DNA of 14,465 nt, from assembly GCA_031273735.1 (NCBI GenBank), contig JAISRI010000160.1, positions 1 to 14,465 of the forward strand, read 5' to 3'. The notes below the pieces were generated by a model, which searched no databases, was not told the DNA's origin, and saw only the letters and a list, made by a program, of their open reading frames with translations. The DNA comes from Helicobacteraceae bacterium. Its GTDB lineage: Bacteria; Campylobacterota; Campylobacteria; Campylobacterales; SZUA-545. The position numbers and the translations under genes were made by a program. Below, piece by piece: positions 13,714 to 14,465 of the stretch; the stretch's first letter is position 1, and each line of letters starts with the position of its first letter.

Positions 13714-14465
13714 ATGCAATTATTGGACGGCGCCGCATTATCGGCAAAAATCAAAGAAGAGTTAAAAAAAGAAACGGCAAAGCTCAAGGAGAGCAAAGGG
13801 ATCGTTCCCGGTCTCGCCGTCGTTTTGGTTGGAAACGACGCGGCAAGCGAGCTTTACGTTCAGATGAAAGCAAAGGCGTGCGAGGCGGTCGGGGTCTATT
13901 CCGTCGTTCATAAAATGCCCGAAAATATCAAGCCGCAAGCGATTCTCGACACGATAGCGATGATGAATAATAATCCGTTTTTGGACGGCATTTTGATACA
14001 GCTACCGCTTCCAAAACAGATCGATCCGACCGATCTTTTAGAAAAGATCGCCGTAGATAAAGATGTAGACGGCTTTCACCCCTACAACGCGGGCAGGTTG
14101 ATCGCTGGGCTGGATACCTTCGCGCCTTGCACTCCGCTTGGCGTGATGAAACTTCTCGAAGCAAACGCGATCGACGTTAAGGGCAAAAACGCGGTTGTCG
14201 TCGGCGCAAGCGCTATAGTGGGTAAACCTATGTCGGCTTTACTGCTAAACGCGGGCGCGACGGTAGATATTTGTCATATTTTGACAAGCAATCTAGCGGA
14301 TCATACGCGCCGCGCCGATCTGCTTTTCGCGGGCGTAGGCAAAGCGGGGCTGATCAAAGCCGATATGATCAAAGAGGGAGCGGTCGTCGTCGATATTGGC
14401 GTAAGCAAAGTAGACGGCAAGTTAAAAGGCGACGTCGATTTTGAAGCGGTCGCGCCGAAAACGTC
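13714..14465 (+). CDS. folD: Methylene-THF dehydrogenase/cyclohydrolase (3' end beyond window)
   Basis: FolD converts 5,10-methylene-THF to 10-formyl-THF, the cofactor used by PurH encoded upstream in this window. About 250 of the usual 280-290 residues are present, without a stop. The catalytic pair is Y48-x-x-x-K52 (YVQMK), followed by GILIQLPLP, DVDGFHPYNAGRL and PCTPLGVMKLL. The NADP-binding segment is VVVGASAIVGKPMSALLLNAGATV. GAS replaces the common GRS, a variant I associate with campylobacterotan FolD. The start codon lies seven bases after a TATAAT box, with no ribosome site. Confidence 0.96.
   Translation, partial: MQLLDGAALSAKIKEELKKETAKLKESKGIVPGLAVVLVGNDAASELYVQMKAKACEAVGVYSVVHKMPENIKPQAILDTIAMMNNNPFLDGILIQLPLPKQIDPTDLLEKIAVDKDVDGFHPYNAGRLIAGLDTFAPCTPLGVMKLLEANAIDVKGKNAVVVGASAIVGKPMSALLLNAGATVDICHILTSNLADHTRRADLLFAGVGKAGLIKADMIKEGAVVVDIGVSKVDGKLKGDVDFEAVAPKT

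Overview
The window reads as part of a campylobacterotan (epsilonproteobacterial) chromosome. The evidence is the paired cbpA-hspR heat-shock locus, the FolD with GAS in place of the usual GRS at its NADP loop, a long poly-G contingency tract in a surface-protein gene, TATAAT-type -10 boxes with poor -35 boxes, and densely packed short genes. The octamer GCGATCGC is strikingly frequent. I cannot name the genus from sequence alone.

Layout. Bases 1-670 (minus) hold the start of a bacterial Hen1, the RNA-repair 2'-O-methyltransferase; it runs off the left edge and, having no stop in the window, is easy to miss. Divergent from it is a lipoprotein-like NAPE-PLD/UlaG-type metallo-beta-lactamase-fold hydrolase (794-1861). 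A 150-base gap follows, carrying what looks like the eroded C-terminal tail of an RtcB RNA ligase. Next, on the minus strand, come a CapA-like lipoprotein (2012-3145), hspR (3156-3530) and cbpA (3533-4414), read in the order cbpA-hspR-capA from a TATAAT promoter overlapped by a HAIR-like operator. A small two-helix membrane protein (4562-4894) lies divergent to them.

The central block (4907-8231, minus) is purH followed closely by a D12-class adenine DNA methyltransferase and a probable type II restriction endonuclease. The restriction pair looks more AT-rich than purH, as expected for an acquired cassette riding on a housekeeping transcript. Divergent to purH is a two-helix membrane sensor whose GGDEF-like output domain has lost the catalytic motif (8320-9948). 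After it comes an unrecognised 209-residue protein with a TTG start (10008-10637).

A gap with three hairpins separates this from a convergent seven-blade RCC1-repeat lipoprotein (10786-12261, minus). Its mature N-terminus contains a G14 tract; one base gained or lost gives an immediate stop, so it is very probably phase variable. Divergent from it is pdxA (12403-13326), whose 3' end overlaps a small CXXCH cytochrome c (13313-13630, minus). The window ends inside folD (13714 onward), whose -10 box places the predicted transcript start on the start codon.

Most of the region is core metabolism and stress response. The accessory elements are the Hen1 gene with the RtcB relic, the restriction-modification pair, the degenerate GGDEF sensor and the phase-variable RCC1 lipoprotein. 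No tRNA, rRNA, insertion sequence or CRISPR array was seen.
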